Assembly (NCBI RefSeq): GCF_014269025.2
Contig: NZ_CP077094.1
Location: 2,790,001 to 2,854,000 of the forward strand
From: Pseudomonas promysalinigenes
GTDB lineage: Bacteria; Pseudomonadota; Gammaproteobacteria; Pseudomonadales; Pseudomonadaceae
Direction of reading: 5' to 3'
DNA length: 64,000 bases
Shown here: positions 53,840 to 61,916 of the stretch, piece by piece
Position numbering within the stretch: position 1 is the stretch's first letter
How the letters are laid out: the number at the start of each line of letters is the position of its first letter
Notes under the pieces: generated by a model
Seen by the model: the letters and a program-made list of their open reading frames with translations, nothing else
Told to the model about the DNA's origin: nothing
Databases searched by the model: none
Translations under genes and position numbers: made by a program

Positions 53840-53976
53840 GTAATTTACCTGAGCGTGCATCATGCTCGAATGAAACACGGGCCAGCTCGGCCAGAAGTTG
53901 TGAAAGAGTGATGGCATTATGCCTTGGCCGGAAATTTTGTGAAGCGTTTCACAAAAACTGGCTGATTCACCTTTAA

Positions 53977-54471
53977 TCAGTGCAAAACGGACGTTATCTG
54001 GTAAGTCACCAACTGGGGGTCATCGCCTGGGAATATCCGCTGCGCAGGCCGGTGCAAGTCGCTCACCACAGCGTTGCAAAACGCAACCGCGCCAGTGTCC
54101 AAAGCGTGGCAGCGCAACAGCCAGTCACCAGGTTGCGTGAGCAGTTCGATGGCTACGGCCCGGCCTATGCCCTGACGTCGATAGCGCTTGAGGATGAACA
54201 AATCAGCAAGCTCCATGGCATCGATGCCGGGCAGTTCGCTGCGCTCCACCAGCACGAAACCTGCGATGAACCCATCGACCAGGACTAGGCTGGCACTCCA
54301 GCCAGGGGATTGCCAGTAGCGTACGAGATGGTCTTCATGGATATAAAAGCGGCCATCGACCTCCACGTCTTCCTGCTCCCAATCGGAAGACTCATAGGCA
54401 TAGAACTGATAGAGATTGCGAATCAGATCAGCCTGATCGGCCGTGGTGCGTTGCAGTTCGATGGGCAGCAT
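53977..54471 (-). CDS. GNAT-family N-acetyltransferase
   Basis: This is a 164-residue protein. The acetyl-CoA loop LADLFILKRYRRQGIGRAVA lies at about residues 90-110, and the N-terminus MLPIELQRTTADQADLIRNLYQFY is of the kind seen in GNATs with a short substrate arm. The substrate is unknown. No clear ribosome site is seen, so the start at 54471 is tentative. It is 137 nt downstream of nothing related and probably monocistronic. Confidence 0.82.
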   Translation of the reverse strand: MLPIELQRTTADQADLIRNLYQFYAYESSDWEQEDVEVDGRFYIHEDHLVRYWQSPGWSASLVLVDGFIAGFVLVERSELPGIDAMELADLFILKRYRRQGIGRAVAIELLTQPGDWLLRCHALDTGAVAFCNAVVSDLHRPAQRIFPGDDPQLVTYQITSVLH

Positions 54472-54665
54472 GAAGAAAGCAGCTCGGTCAAATTGAGCAT
54501 TGTAAGGCTTTTCCGGCCGCTACTCGCACTGTAGGAGCTTTCTACATAGGGCCAATTGCACTCAACACCTTGTATGTAGGAATACGCCATGTGCTTCGCT
54601 AAATTGCCATTCCCGGCACGCAGCCGTGCACTGCAGCACAGTGCCGCTACCCCGAAGGAGAAGCC

Positions 54666-54992
54666 ATGAGCAAGCCCCACGCGTTCCAACTCTCTTATAC
54701 GGTCAGCCCAATCGATAGTCGTTACGAGAGCGACGCCGCCAGCGCCCGCACCTACTTGCGCGAGCAGATGGGCTGGAAAACCACGGACAAAATCGAAACG
54801 ACGCTCCTGGGTGAGCTGGGCCTGGGCCCAGGCACCCTTGAAGAGAAACGCAAGGAAGCGGGACGGTTGGTACGCGCCTACATTCGAGACGCGTTCAAAA
54901 CATTGGAGGTACACAAGACAGTCGGCTTCGCCGGCAGCTTGCTGGTGAGCGGCCTGGCCCCAGCCATAAGCATCAGCATCAGCCCCGAGTAA
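54666..54992 (+). CDS. Hypothetical protein, 108 residues
   Basis: I do not recognise this protein. AAGGAG lies 5 nt before the ATG, a strong translation signal, and the frame has normal Pseudomonas codon use. The middle is charged and helical (TYLREQMGWKTTDKIET, LEEKRKEAGRLVRAYIRDAF) and the C-terminus is hydrophobic with an unusual alternating end (GLAPAISISISPE). No signal peptide or metal motif is visible. Confidence 0.65.
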   Translation: MSKPHAFQLSYTVSPIDSRYESDAASARTYLREQMGWKTTDKIETTLLGELGLGPGTLEEKRKEAGRLVRAYIRDAFKTLEVHKTVGFAGSLLVSGLAPAISISISPE

Positions 54993-55024
54993 GCGCCTGG
55001 GCCTCAGGCGCCAGCGTCTGAGGC
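54993..55024. terminator. Overlapping hairpins between convergent genes
   Basis: GCGCCT (54993-54998) can pair with AGGCGC (55006-55011). Alternatively, GCCTCAG (55001-55007) can pair with CTGAGGC (55018-55024). The two are mutually exclusive. There is no T-run. Confidence 0.35.
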
Positions 55025-55031
55025 CGCCGGG

Positions 55032-55244
55032 TCATTTCTCTTCCAGCACCGACCTGCCCTTGACGGCACGCGGCCCACGCCAGGCCCAGAACAACAGTCC
55101 TGGGAACGGTGCGTAAACAACGAATACGACCCACAGCATCTTGCGCTCAGCGCGCCGGTCGCTGCCGATGATATGCCAGATGGCCATGATCTCCAGCAGG
55201 ATGACCAACACCGCGACAATGATCCAGACCGTTCCGATTTCCAT
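55032..55244 (-). CDS. Small membrane protein with PLDc_N-like domain
   Basis: This is a 70-residue protein with two membrane helices (IGTVWIIVAVLVILLEIMAIWHI and MLWVVFVVYAPFPGLLFWAW) joined by a basic loop (GSDRRAERK). The pattern matches the PLDc_N (phospholipase D N-terminal) family of small inner-membrane proteins. AGGAG lies 7 nt before the ATG at 55244, so this start is preferred over the one two codons earlier. Its role is unknown. Confidence 0.8.
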   Translation of the reverse strand: MEIGTVWIIVAVLVILLEIMAIWHIIGSDRRAERKMLWVVFVVYAPFPGLLFWAWRGPRAVKGRSVLEEK

Positions 55245-55332
55245 GAGCACTCTCCTGTTGGCATGTACAAATTGGGCCGCTGACAGACCTGAGGGTTCAT
55301 TTCAATTCTAGTGGGCCATAGTGCAGTCCACC

Positions 55333-55803
55333 TCAGTGCGCAGGCGAATCGGCCATGGCCGCCTTGAGTGCCTGAGCCTCAGCGAAGGCCTGCTGGCGCA
55401 CCAACACCCCGTCTTTCAACTGCAACCACAACACTTGCCCGGCGGGCACATCGTAACGGCTGGCCACTCGCCCATCGCGGTCGAGCATGACCCGATAGCT
55501 GTAATCGCGCATCGCCGGGACAGCGAACAGCTTGCTAATCAGCGCTGGCATCCGTTGGATGTCTGCCACGAACACGGCGTCGCGCGATTCCAGGTAGCCC
55601 TTGGGTGTTTCGGCCAGGGCCGCTTTGACCAGTTTCGCGCCATCCATGTCCTGGGCCACCAGCAACACATGCGTGCTGGCATTGAGGCTGTACGGCTGGT
55701 CATATTGGTCGAGCAAGGTCCAAGGCGCCAATCGGGTGCCGGGCTCCAGGGCGTTGGCCAGCAGCGGCATTAGCGCTAACAACAAGGCAGCGGGGTACTT
55801 CAT
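55333..55803 (-). CDS. Secreted thioredoxin-fold-like hypothetical protein
   Basis: This is a 156-residue protein with a signal peptide (MKYPAALLLALMPLLANALEPG). The mature part looks like a thioredoxin fold without the CxxC (LAPWTLLDQYDQPYSLNASTHVLLVAQDMDGA, then VMLDRDGRVASRYDVPAGQVLWLQL). It therefore probably binds rather than reduces. GGAG lies 7 nt before the ATG at 55803. The 5' end faces the AraC-type gene across 139 bp. Confidence 0.7.
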   Translation of the reverse strand: MKYPAALLLALMPLLANALEPGTRLAPWTLLDQYDQPYSLNASTHVLLVAQDMDGAKLVKAALAETPKGYLESRDAVFVADIQRMPALISKLFAVPAMRDYSYRVMLDRDGRVASRYDVPAGQVLWLQLKDGVLVRQQAFAEAQALKAAMADSPAH

Positions 55804-55942
55804 CGAGATTCTCCAAAGCGATAGCGTCAGCATAGCTGACTTGCCTCAATACGACCTTCAATACACCAAGCCCACCCAGGCGATTGTCTTTCGCGAAGGC
55901 TGCAGCCACACTTTGCCGGCAAGCCAGGAAGCGGAGCCTAGA

Positions 55943-56950
55943 GTGCCTACCCCACGTCAGTTCAGCAAGAAAACCAGCACCAGTAACATGCTGCGGCTCA
56001 AAGCCAGCGGCGGTTCTGCGCAAGCGCCCTACCGCGTCGACTTCATCCTGCTTGAGCACTTCTCGATGGCCAGTTTCACCGTGGCCCTGGACGTGCTGGT
56101 CACCGCCAACTTGCTGCGTGCTGACAGCTTCCGGTTCACACCGCTGTCCCTGACGGGTGATCGGGTATTGAGCGACCTGGGCCTGGAATTGGTGGCCAAT
56201 GAGTTGACCTTGAACGAACTCAAGGAACTTGACTTGCTGATCGTCTGCGGTGGCCTGCGCACCCCCCTCAAGTACCCCGAGCTCGACCGCCTGCTCAGCG
56301 ATGCCGCCGCCCACGGTATGGCCTTGGGCGGCTTGTGGAATGGCTCTTGGTTCCTTGGCCGCGCTGGCGTGCTCGACGACTACGGCTGCAGCGTTCACCC
56401 AGAACAGCGCGCCAGCCTAGCCGAACGCAGCCCGCAAACCCGCATTACCCCGGCCAGCTTCACCTTGGACCGCGACCGTCTCAGTGCTGCCAGCCCCAAT
56501 GGTGCCATGGAGCTGATGCTCGGCCTGGTGCGTCGCCTTTACGGCGACGGGCTGGCCGAAGGCGTGGAAGAAATTCTCTCGTTCTCTGGTGCCCGCTATC
56601 GCCAGGTAGGGCCCGGGGCGAAAAAATCCATGAGCCTGCACCTGCGCACCATCGTCGAGCTTATGGAAAACAACCTCGAAGAGACCCTGAGCCTCGATCA
56701 GCTGGCTGCCTACAGCGGCCGCTCGCGCCGGCAAATCGACCGCCTGTTCCAAGCACAGCTCGGCACCTCGCCGCGGCGCTACTACATGGAGCTGCGCATT
56801 ACCAAAAGCCGCCGCCTGCTGCAGTATTCCGACCTGTCGGTGATGGAGGTAGCAGTGGCCTGCGGTTTCGTCTCGGTATCGCATTTCAGCAAGTGCTACG
56901 CCGCCTACTTCGGCTACCCACCTTCACGGGAGCAGCGGTTGGGCGAATAA
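55943..56950 (+). CDS. GlxA-family transcriptional regulator (DJ-1 + AraC)
   Basis: This is a 335-residue regulator. The DJ-1/PfpI-like domain is at about 25-200 (VDFILLEHFSMASFTVALDVLVTAN, LIVCGGLR), and two AraC helix-turn-helix units at about 235-330 (LSLDQLAAYSGRSRRQIDRLFQ, VMEVAVACGFVSVSHFSKCYAAYFG). GlxA-type members often govern choline, carnitine, arginine or polyamine use. I choose the GTG at 55943 because GGAG lies 6 nt upstream; the ATG at 55988 would drop 15 residues. It is intact, unlike its relative at 48526. Confidence 0.86.
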   Translation: MPTPRQFSKKTSTSNMLRLKASGGSAQAPYRVDFILLEHFSMASFTVALDVLVTANLLRADSFRFTPLSLTGDRVLSDLGLELVANELTLNELKELDLLIVCGGLRTPLKYPELDRLLSDAAAHGMALGGLWNGSWFLGRAGVLDDYGCSVHPEQRASLAERSPQTRITPASFTLDRDRLSAASPNGAMELMLGLVRRLYGDGLAEGVEEILSFSGARYRQVGPGAKKSMSLHLRTIVELMENNLEETLSLDQLAAYSGRSRRQIDRLFQAQLGTSPRRYYMELRITKSRRLLQYSDLSVMEVAVACGFVSVSHFSKCYAAYFGYPPSREQRLGE

Positions 56951-56956
56951 GGCGCT

Positions 56957-57628
56957 TCAAGCCCGGATATAACTCAGAACAGCGTCGCAGATCATTTGCC
57001 TGTGACGCTGTTTGACTTGCTCGTCGGCCAGGTCGATTTGAAAGATGTCACCGAAGGTATGCCGGTTGGACACCCGATAGAAACAGAAAGCGCTCATCAG
57101 CATGTGCAGGTCGATGACCTCGATGCCGGGGCGAAACACCCCCTCCTCCACACCACGCGCCAGGGTGCTACCCAGGGCTTGCAACACCAGGCTGCTCATC
57201 TCCCGGATGGCCGGGGACTTCTTGACGTACTCACCGTAGTGAATGTTTTCGGTGCTGACGATGCGCACGAAATCGACATTGCGGTCATGGTGATCGAAGG
57301 TGAACTCGGCCAGCCGGCGGATTGCCTGCTCGGCCGGCAGCGATTCCAGCTCCAGATTCTGCTCGGTCTTGCGGATGTCGCCGTAGAGCTTTACCAGGCA
57401 TTCGACATACAGCTGCTCTTTGCTACCGAAGTAGTAGTAGATCATGCGCTTGGAGGTGGCCGTACGCTCAGCGATAGCGTCTACGCGTGCACCGGCCAGG
57501 CCTTGCTGGACGAATTCGTTGATGGCGGCCTGGAGGATGTCCTCACGGGTTTTCTCGGGGTTGTTCTTGCGCGGTTGGCGCGTAGCCGAGGGTTCAGGCG
57601 GGCTGAGGGGGGCTACGGGGTCGGTCAT
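56957..57628 (-). CDS. TetR-family regulator
   Basis: This is a 223-residue repressor. The helix-turn-helix is at about 24-70 (TREDILQAAINEFVQQGL, VDAIAERTATSKRMIYYYFGSKEQLY), with a larger ligand domain after it. The C-terminal region (YGEYVKKSPAIREMS) is of the kind seen in regulators of quinate or aromatic acid genes. It converges on the GlxA-type gene with a 6-nt gap between stops. Control of the nearby quiC-transporter genes is possible but lies 2.4 kb away. Confidence 0.85.
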   Translation of the reverse strand: MTDPVAPLSPPEPSATRQPRKNNPEKTREDILQAAINEFVQQGLAGARVDAIAERTATSKRMIYYYFGSKEQLYVECLVKLYGDIRKTEQNLELESLPAEQAIRRLAEFTFDHHDRNVDFVRIVSTENIHYGEYVKKSPAIREMSSLVLQALGSTLARGVEEGVFRPGIEVIDLHMLMSAFCFYRVSNRHTFGDIFQIDLADEQVKQRHRQMICDAVLSYIRA

Positions 57629-57794
57629 GGAGGCTCACGGGAATGATTATTGGAATTGACCAGGGATTATCCGTGAGTGAGCGGATGCAGGGAAGCGGCT
57701 ATTGCCAAGGTGATTGTCTGAACTAATGCGCAGCAACGCCGACCTAACGCTCTGCCAGACCATGCATTGTTCATAACAGAGGAATCACTTGACC

Positions 57795-58043
57795 ATGAAG
57801 CGTGAACAGATCGAAGGGATTGCTGAGAAAGTGGCAGGCAAGGCGCAGAGCGCGGCAGGCCAGTGGCTGGAAGATCCTGAGCTCGAAGCACAGGGAGATG
57901 CGCGCCAAGTGTCAGGCGAGGTGACCAAACGCTATGGCGATGCCCTGGATAACGTATCCGCGTTCGTCCGGGAGAAGCCGCTGACGGCACTGGCCGTGGC
58001 TGCGGGCCTGACGCTGTTTGTCAGCCGCTTGTTGCGACGCTGA
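57795..58043 (+). CDS. CsbD/DUF883-like small stress protein
   Basis: This is an 82-residue protein. The N-terminal part (REQIEGIAEKVAGKAQSAAGQWL) resembles CsbD, and the C-terminal part (FVREKPLTALAVAAGLTLFVSRLLRR) is the membrane end of the DUF883/ElaB group, which tethers to the inner membrane and in E. coli binds ribosomes. The ATG at 57795 follows AGAGGA by 11 nt. It is often induced by stress in related bacteria; no such control is visible here. Confidence 0.78.
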   Translation: MKREQIEGIAEKVAGKAQSAAGQWLEDPELEAQGDARQVSGEVTKRYGDALDNVSAFVREKPLTALAVAAGLTLFVSRLLRR

Positions 58044-58087
58044 TTTGCGCAGACGGCAATGCCGTCGCGCTCCCCTAGCATCGGGTT

Positions 58088-58113
58088 CAAGGCACCGGTT
58101 CACCGGTGCCTTG
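58088..58113. terminator. Bidirectional terminator hairpin
   Basis: CAAGGCACCGG (58088-58098) and CCGGTGCCTTG (58103-58113) form a perfect 11-bp stem with a TTCA loop between the convergent CsbD-like and quiC genes. Confidence 0.7.
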
Positions 58114-58125
58114 TCGCATCAGCCG

Positions 58126-60033
58126 TCAGAGCACCGGCTTGCGCGCAGCCCCGCTGCGACGTTTGGCCATTGCAGCCAGGCGTACCGCCACGTTGGCAGC
58201 GCCATATCCGGCATAGCCGCCTTTGCGCTGAATGATTTCGAAGAAGAAGCGCTCCTCGAATGGCTCTGTATAGACGTGGAAAAGCTCCCCGCCTTGGGCA
58301 TCACGATCGTACAGCACGTTGTAATACGCCAACTCACTGAGGAATTCATCGTTGAAATCGAAGCGCGCCGCAAGGTCGTCGTAGTAGTTCAACGGGATTT
58401 CCAACAGCGGTACACCAGACTCCTTAGCCCGCGCCACCTCGCTGAAGATGTCCGCGCAGTCGAAAGCGATGTGGTGCACCCCCGAGCCACGATAGCTGGA
58501 CAGCGCGTGGGCAATGGCGGTGTTGCGGTTTTCCGATATGTTCAACGGCAACCGCAGGCTACCGCAGGGGCTGCGCAGAGCGCGGCTTTTGACCAGGCCG
58601 TATGGGTCTGGCAGGACAACTTCGTCATCGGCAGCAAAATCGAACAAGCTCTTGTAGAACAGTACCCAACTGTCCAGCGCCTCGGCCGGCAGTGCCAGGG
58701 CCATGTGGTCGATACGCTGCAGGCCACCGGTGACAGTGGCAGCCGCGTCCAGGCGGAAGTCCGTGTCGTACAACGAAGGCCCCTCCTTGCCCTGCTCCAC
58801 CAGGTAGATCAGGCTGCCGTCAGGCGCACGCACGGCCGGCACTTCACATTCGTTGGGGCCGACCAGACCACGGAATGGCTGGCCGCGAAAATCGGTGGCA
58901 CGCTGCAGCGCGGCGTGTTCATCCTTCACCCGCAGGGCGGTAGCGCACAGCGAGGGGCCGTGGGCTTCGAAAAAGTTATGACCAAAGGAGTAGGGCTCGG
59001 CATTGAGCACGATGTTGATGTCGTTCTGACGCAATAGGCGCACGTCCTTGCTGCGGTGCTTGCCGGCTTCGGCGAAGCCCAGCCGGGTAAGCCAACTGCC
59101 CAAACGCGCACCGACGGCTTCGTCGACAGCGAATTCGAGGAACTCCACACCGCCATAGGCACTGGCAGCCGGTGGGGTGAACAGCACGCCCGGCTCGATC
59201 GTAGTGCCCTCCTGCTCTAAGCGCAGGCGGGTTTGCTCTTCGAGGTAGAGCAGCGAGCGCAGGCCGTCAGCGGCATTCTGCCGAGGGGGGGCAGCGCGGA
59301 ACCCATCGTTGAAGATTTCCAGCGACAACGGGCCGCGATAGCCCGTTGCCAGAATCGGTGCCAGGAAGCCGGCCAAGTCCAATTCGCCCTGGCCTGGGAA
59401 ATTACGGAAGTGGCGGCTCCACTCCAGCACGTCCATGTTCAGAATGGGCGCGTCGGCCATTTGCACGAAGAAGATCTTGTCGCCCGGGATGTCACGGATC
59501 GCAGCCGGGTCGCCTTTAAGCGACAAGGTGTGAAAGCTGTCAAGAATCACCCCCAGCGCTGAATGGTCGGCCTGGCGCACCAGGTTCCAGACCTGCTGAT
59601 AGGTGTTGACATGGCGGCCCCAGGCCAAGCCTTCGTAACCGATGCGCAGGCCGCGTTTGCCAGCGTGTTCGGCGAGCAGGCGCAGGTCATCCACCAGAAT
59701 CTGCTCATCCCCCAGGGCGTCCGCCTGGACGTTGCTGCAAACCAGTACCAAGTCGGTGCCCAGTTCCTGCATCAAGTCGAACTTGCGTTCGGCCCGGTCG
59801 ATGTTCTTCTGCAGTCGGTCGCGGCGGCAACCTTCGAAATCACGAAATGGCTGAAACAAGGTGATGGCAATGCCTAAGTCGGCGCACATCTGCCGCACTT
59901 CGCGGGGGCTGCCAGCGTAGTACAACAAATCGTTCTCGAAGATCTCTACGCCGTCGAAACCGGCGGCAGCGATGGCTTCGAGCTTTTCCGGCAGAGTACC
60001 GCTCAAGGACACGGTGGCAATCGAACGCTGCAT
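58126..60033 (-). CDS. quiC: 3-Dehydroshikimate dehydratase, two-domain form
   Basis: This 635-residue enzyme converts 3-dehydroshikimate to protocatechuate, the entry to the beta-ketoadipate pathway from quinate and shikimate. The N-terminal half is a TIM barrel of the sugar-phosphate isomerase type (MQRSIATVSLSGTLPEKLEA, EIFENDLLYYAGSP, GVILDSFHTLSLKGD, with metal-binding Glu, Asp and His). The C-terminal half is an HPPD-like VOC domain (GVEFLEFAVDE, GVHHIAFDC, FFEIIQRKGGYAGYG), as in P. putida QuiC1. AAGGA precedes the ATG at 60033. It is divergent from an MHS transporter. Confidence 0.93.
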   Translation of the reverse strand: MQRSIATVSLSGTLPEKLEAIAAAGFDGVEIFENDLLYYAGSPREVRQMCADLGIAITLFQPFRDFEGCRRDRLQKNIDRAERKFDLMQELGTDLVLVCSNVQADALGDEQILVDDLRLLAEHAGKRGLRIGYEGLAWGRHVNTYQQVWNLVRQADHSALGVILDSFHTLSLKGDPAAIRDIPGDKIFFVQMADAPILNMDVLEWSRHFRNFPGQGELDLAGFLAPILATGYRGPLSLEIFNDGFRAAPPRQNAADGLRSLLYLEEQTRLRLEQEGTTIEPGVLFTPPAASAYGGVEFLEFAVDEAVGARLGSWLTRLGFAEAGKHRSKDVRLLRQNDINIVLNAEPYSFGHNFFEAHGPSLCATALRVKDEHAALQRATDFRGQPFRGLVGPNECEVPAVRAPDGSLIYLVEQGKEGPSLYDTDFRLDAAATVTGGLQRIDHMALALPAEALDSWVLFYKSLFDFAADDEVVLPDPYGLVKSRALRSPCGSLRLPLNISENRNTAIAHALSSYRGSGVHHIAFDCADIFSEVARAKESGVPLLEIPLNYYDDLAARFDFNDEFLSELAYYNVLYDRDAQGGELFHVYTEPFEERFFFEIIQRKGGYAGYGAANVAVRLAAMAKRRSGAARKPVL

Positions 60034-60153
60034 GGGGAGTTCCTTGTTGTTGAACAGACGACAGGCCGAAGCCCAATAGGGTTTCTGGCACAGTTGATTA
60101 TTCGCAGGTAAAGTCAGTCCGGCAATCTGTTTGTACGAAACGGTTAGTTTTGC

Positions 60154-60168
60154 GTTCGATTATCGCAC
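60154..60168. promoter_or_regulatory. PcaR-like binding site
   Basis: GTTCGATTATCGCAC matches the P. putida PcaR 15-mer at 14 of 15 positions, by memory of the published site. It lies about 120 bp upstream of quiC. PcaR answers to beta-ketoadipate, which fits a gene that makes protocatechuate. Confidence 0.5.
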
Positions 60169-60180
60169 AATACCGATTTT

Positions 60181-60196
60181 AGCGAATTGATTCGCT
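60181..60196. promoter_or_regulatory. Palindromic operator candidate in the quiC-transporter gap
   Basis: AGCGAATTGATTCGCT has perfect 7-bp arms around TG. Size and symmetry suit a TetR-type or IclR-type dimer. Confidence 0.45.
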
Positions 60197-60507
60197 GCCA
60201 AGCCTAGGCAAACATGAACCCAGACGCAGCTACACCCACTGCCCCTGCTGCCCAGAGGGCCGTTGGGCAAACCTGCGCAGACCAGCCCAACGTCACAACA
60301 TAATAAGTTCAATAAACCGGGTACCGACCTATGCACACCTCCATCGCCTTGCGATCCGCACCTGCTCGTTCGTTCTCACGTTGCAGACACTTGCTGCGAG
60401 CAATCGCGCTATAACTCACGCCCTACTCCCGACAAGCGAACGCACCCAGTTGGCCGCGTCCAGCGACGCCAGCCGTGCGGCGACCTACAAGAACAACGGA
60501 GACAACG

Positions 60508-61881
60508 ATGGCTCACTCCAGCTCTCAAGCCAAGAAAGCGACCGCCAGCGGTTGGATTGGCTCGGCACTCGAATACTACGACTTCTTCATTTATGCCCAG
60601 GCTGCGGCGCTGATCTTCCCGCAGATTTTCTTCCCCAACACAGACCCGAAGATGGCCATCATCGCGTCGCTTGCCACCTATGGCGTGGGTTACCTGGCGC
60701 GCCCGGTCGGCGCCTTCGTGCTCGGCCATTGGGGTGACACCCGCGGGCGCAAGAACGTTCTGCTGCTGTGCATGTTCCTGATGGGTATTTCGACCATGGC
60801 TGTCGGCCTGCTGCCGACCTACCACGACATCGGCATGCTCGCCCCGGCTCTGCTGGTGTTGCTGCGCCTGGTCCAGGGCTTTGCCGTGGCCGGGGAGATC
60901 TCCGGTGCCAGTTCGATGATCATGGAGCATGCGCCGTTCGGCCGGCGTGGCTACTACGCAAGCTTCACCCTGCAGGGTGTGCAGGCTGGCCAGGTGATGG
61001 CGGCAGCGGTATTCCTGCCACTGGCCTACTTCATGCCTAGCGAAGCATTCAACGACTGGGGCTGGCGCATCCCGTTCCTGATGAGCGCCATTGTGCTGAT
61101 CGCAGGCTTCATCATTCGTAAGGAGGTGCACGAAACCCCAGCGTTCGTGAAGGAAGAGAAGCAGGCCAAGGTTTCCAAATCACCAATCAGCGAGGCCTTC
61201 CGCCACAGCTGGAAACACATGGTGCTGGTAATGTTCATGGCCCTGATGAACGTGATCCCTGTAGTCGCCACCATCTTCGGGGCTGCGTACGCCGTGCAAC
61301 CGGCCTACGGCATCGGTTTCGACAAGAGCGTATACCTGTGGATCCCGGTGGTGGGCAACATCGTCGCGGTGCTGGTGATTCCATTCGTAGGCAACCTGTC
61401 GGACAAGATTGGCCGTCGCCCGACCATGATCGCCGGTTGCCTGGGCTCTGGCCTGTTGGCTTTCGTGTACCTCTACGCAATCAGCATCCAGAACATGCCG
61501 CTGGCATTCGCCACCTCGATCCTGATGTGGGGCATGGTCTACCAAGGCTACAACGCGGTGTTCCCAAGCTTCTACCCAGAGCTGTTCCAGACCCGTTACC
61601 GCGTCTCGGCCATGGCCATCGCGCAGAACATCGGCACCATGCTCACTGCCATGCTGCCCGCCCTGTTCGCCCTGGTGGCGCCACCGGGTTCTGAGAATAT
61701 CCCGCTGGTCGTGGGTGGCCTGGCTTTCTTCATCACCTGCGTGTGTGCACTGGCGGCCTACATTGCGCCGGAAACCCATCGCCTGGCGATGGAAGACCTG
61801 GGTAATCCAGACGCCAAGCCAATGGACAAGGACACCTTCGAAGCCAGCCGCAAGGGCAGCTTCCAGGCAGTAAGCCACTGA
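60508..61881 (+). CDS. MFS transporter, metabolite:H+ symporter (ShiA-like)
   Basis: This 457-residue transporter has 12 membrane helices. It starts MAHSSSQAKKATASGWIGSALEYYDFFIYAQA, the MHS-family signature, with the loop GHWGDTRGRKNVLL and LRLVQGFAVAGEISGASSM. ShiA carries shikimate, and the position opposite quiC suggests shikimate, dehydroshikimate or quinate as substrate. GGAG lies 6 nt before the ATG at 60508. Confidence 0.9.
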   Translation: MAHSSSQAKKATASGWIGSALEYYDFFIYAQAAALIFPQIFFPNTDPKMAIIASLATYGVGYLARPVGAFVLGHWGDTRGRKNVLLLCMFLMGISTMAVGLLPTYHDIGMLAPALLVLLRLVQGFAVAGEISGASSMIMEHAPFGRRGYYASFTLQGVQAGQVMAAAVFLPLAYFMPSEAFNDWGWRIPFLMSAIVLIAGFIIRKEVHETPAFVKEEKQAKVSKSPISEAFRHSWKHMVLVMFMALMNVIPVVATIFGAAYAVQPAYGIGFDKSVYLWIPVVGNIVAVLVIPFVGNLSDKIGRRPTMIAGCLGSGLLAFVYLYAISIQNMPLAFATSILMWGMVYQGYNAVFPSFYPELFQTRYRVSAMAIAQNIGTMLTAMLPALFALVAPPGSENIPLVVGGLAFFITCVCALAAYIAPETHRLAMEDLGNPDAKPMDKDTFEASRKGSFQAVSH

Positions 61882-61916
61882 TGGACCGCCGGGGCCGCCA
61901 TGCGGTCCCGGCACTT

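Larger units (their letters stand above)
60034..60507. promoter_or_regulatory. quiC-transporter control region
   Basis: This 474-bp gap holds GTTCGATTATCGCAC (60154-60168), which differs by one base from the PcaR box I recall from P. putida (GTTCGATAATCGCAC), and the palindrome AGCGAAT-TG-ATTCGCT (60181-60196). A TTTGTACGAAAC segment lies at 60130-60141. The right half shows nothing recognisable. No gene is seen. Confidence 0.6.
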
